Positions 12,105-12,779 of a stretch of 12,779 nt of DNA are shown here, one piece after another (the first letter of the stretch is position 1; the number at the start of each line of letters is the position of its first letter). This DNA comes from Fimbriimonadales bacterium (lineage in GTDB: Bacteria; Armatimonadota; Fimbriimonadia; Fimbriimonadales; Fimbriimonadaceae): positions 1-12,779 of the forward strand of contig JAPLCS010000352.1 in NCBI GenBank assembly GCA_026392145.1. Reading direction: 5' to 3'. Under the pieces are notes generated by a model. It did not search any database. It saw nothing but the letters and a program-made list of their open reading frames with translations, and was not told the origin of the DNA. Made by a program: the position numbers and the translations under genes.

Positions 12105-12250
12105 ATTAACCACCGTCCCCCAAACTACATACAGGCAGAATAGCAAGTTCATTCGTCACAATAGAGACACACTAACAAAAGTGAAGATCGCCCCAAAATG
12201 AGATGATTTTCGCTTCAGGCTTAGAAACGAGAGGACGAAGAGGTTTTCTC

Positions 12251-12263
12251 GGGTTTCAAACCC
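12251..12263. promoter_or_regulatory. 13-bp palindrome upstream of the desaturase
   Basis: GGGTTT-C-AAACCC is a perfect inverted repeat with a single central base, so it cannot fold as an RNA hairpin and looks like a dimeric repressor site. It lies 33 bases before the desaturase start, where a promoter would be expected (AT-rich AAAATATA follows directly). Confidence 0.4.
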
Positions 12264-12296
12264 AAAATATAGGCTCCGACACAAAAGGTAATCAAT

Positions 12297-12779
12297 TTGA
12301 GTTACGCACCTGAATCTAATCGACGACTTGAACAAATCATCGTCGCCCTCTTCATCGCAGCGCCACCCCTTGGTGGTCTTATGGTGCTGTCCAAGGCACT
12401 ATCAAACTCCGCCAAATTCTGGGAAACGGTTGCCTGGCTAGCCTACCTAGTAGTTTTAGTCGGCGTGCATATTAAGTTTATTCGACCAATTTTCCGTCGC
12501 TATCCTTGGGTTGCACCGTACGGCGAGATACTGCAACGAGCGGAGAAGCTAAAAGCAAAGCACCCTAAACTGGTGCGAAAAGCCATTCTTCGTCGGATTC
12601 TGCGTTCTACCTACCGATTAGGTTATTTCATTCTTCTCTTGCCCTTCTTCATTGGAATGTACAGGATTCATGCTCACCACTTTGTTTGGTTTGTCACGGG
12701 TTGGGTAGTTGCTGGATTTGGAATTACGATTGGATACCACCGATGCGGAACTCACCCAAGCTTTAAGGTGCATCCTATT
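12297..12779 (+). CDS. Acyl-CoA / fatty acid desaturase, N-terminal part (runs off window)
   Basis: The first 161 codons of a membrane fatty acid desaturase of the acyl-CoA (delta-9) type, which uses a di-iron centre to put a double bond into acyl chains. Hydrophobic segments are at about residues 14-32 and 43-58 and, after a basic helical stretch (RAEKLKAKHPKLVRKAILRR), at about 106-121 and 129-146. The last residues, GFGITIGYHRCGTHPSFKVHP, hold the first histidine box HxxxxH (HRCGTH), diagnostic of the family. The remaining two histidine boxes would lie beyond the window. The start is TTG 12297, supported by AAAGG ending 8 bases upstream; the next ATG is about 29 codons in and would cut into the first hydrophobic segment. 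Divergent from the hydrolase gene with 230 bases between. Confidence 0.85.
   Translation, partial: MSYAPESNRRLEQIIVALFIAAPPLGGLMVLSKALSNSAKFWETVAWLAYLVVLVGVHIKFIRPIFRRYPWVAPYGEILQRAEKLKAKHPKLVRKAILRRILRSTYRLGYFILLLPFFIGMYRIHAHHFVWFVTGWVVAGFGITIGYHRCGTHPSFKVHPI

Noticed and set aside
1..12779. Insertion sequence, prophage or CRISPR array
   Set aside because: No transposase, integrase or phage structural gene, no terminal inverted repeats with target duplications around a gene, and no regularly spaced repeats. The 31-bp repeat in SBP1 encloses only 59 bases.

Overview
This is a bacterial chromosomal window of about 12.8 kb, GC close to 50%, with no rRNA, tRNA, CRISPR array or intact transposase that I can see. 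The gene set (carbohydrate ABC importer, TrmB-type sugar regulator, PP2C phosphatase, acyl-CoA-type desaturase, chromosomal toxin-antitoxin genes) is bacterial. Five of the minus-strand genes carry a -10 hexamer exactly 6 bases upstream of the ATG, which implies leaderless mRNAs, while genes inside operons use Shine-Dalgarno sites or ATGA overlaps. Leaderless initiation is common in groups such as Deinococcota, Actinobacteria and some deep-branching phyla. A relative of Armatimonadota is possible, but I cannot fix the phylum.

Layout. Positions 1-1140 are a decayed region. It holds a possible small two-helix membrane protein, a short remnant of an RHS/YD-repeat protein and a frameshifted remnant of RadC that has lost its metal-binding histidine motif. 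Positions 1134-2992 (minus strand) form a toxin-antitoxin cassette: an orphan AbiEi/DUF6088-like winged-helix protein, then an excisionase-type HTH antitoxin coupled to a PIN-domain toxin. Positions 3000-3660 are mostly non-coding on a strongly C-rich, G-poor plus strand. They contain one 51-codon minus-strand gene with a perfect Shine-Dalgarno site, several inverted repeats and a tandem 16-bp repeat. Positions 3665-4487 (minus) carry a DUF1003 membrane protein and an 86-residue protein of unknown function.

Positions 4581-9107 (plus) are a tight four-gene operon: two paralogous family-1 extracellular solute-binding proteins in tandem, then the two permeases of a ThuF/ThuG (MalF/MalG)-type sugar importer. 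No ATPase gene is present, so a shared ATPase encoded elsewhere is expected. The first binding protein carries a 90-bp in-frame insertion bounded by a 31-bp near-perfect direct repeat, absent from its paralog. A convergent TrmB-family regulator (9118-9855) is the obvious candidate sensor for this importer. It has its own leaderless promoter and an inverted repeat next to its -10 that may be an autoregulatory operator.

Positions 9875-12066 (minus) encode a PP2C-type Ser/Thr phosphatase and an alpha/beta hydrolase with an unusual long N-terminal region. A divergent, truncated fatty acid desaturase runs off the right end (12297-12779), with a 13-bp palindrome in its upstream region that may be an operator.
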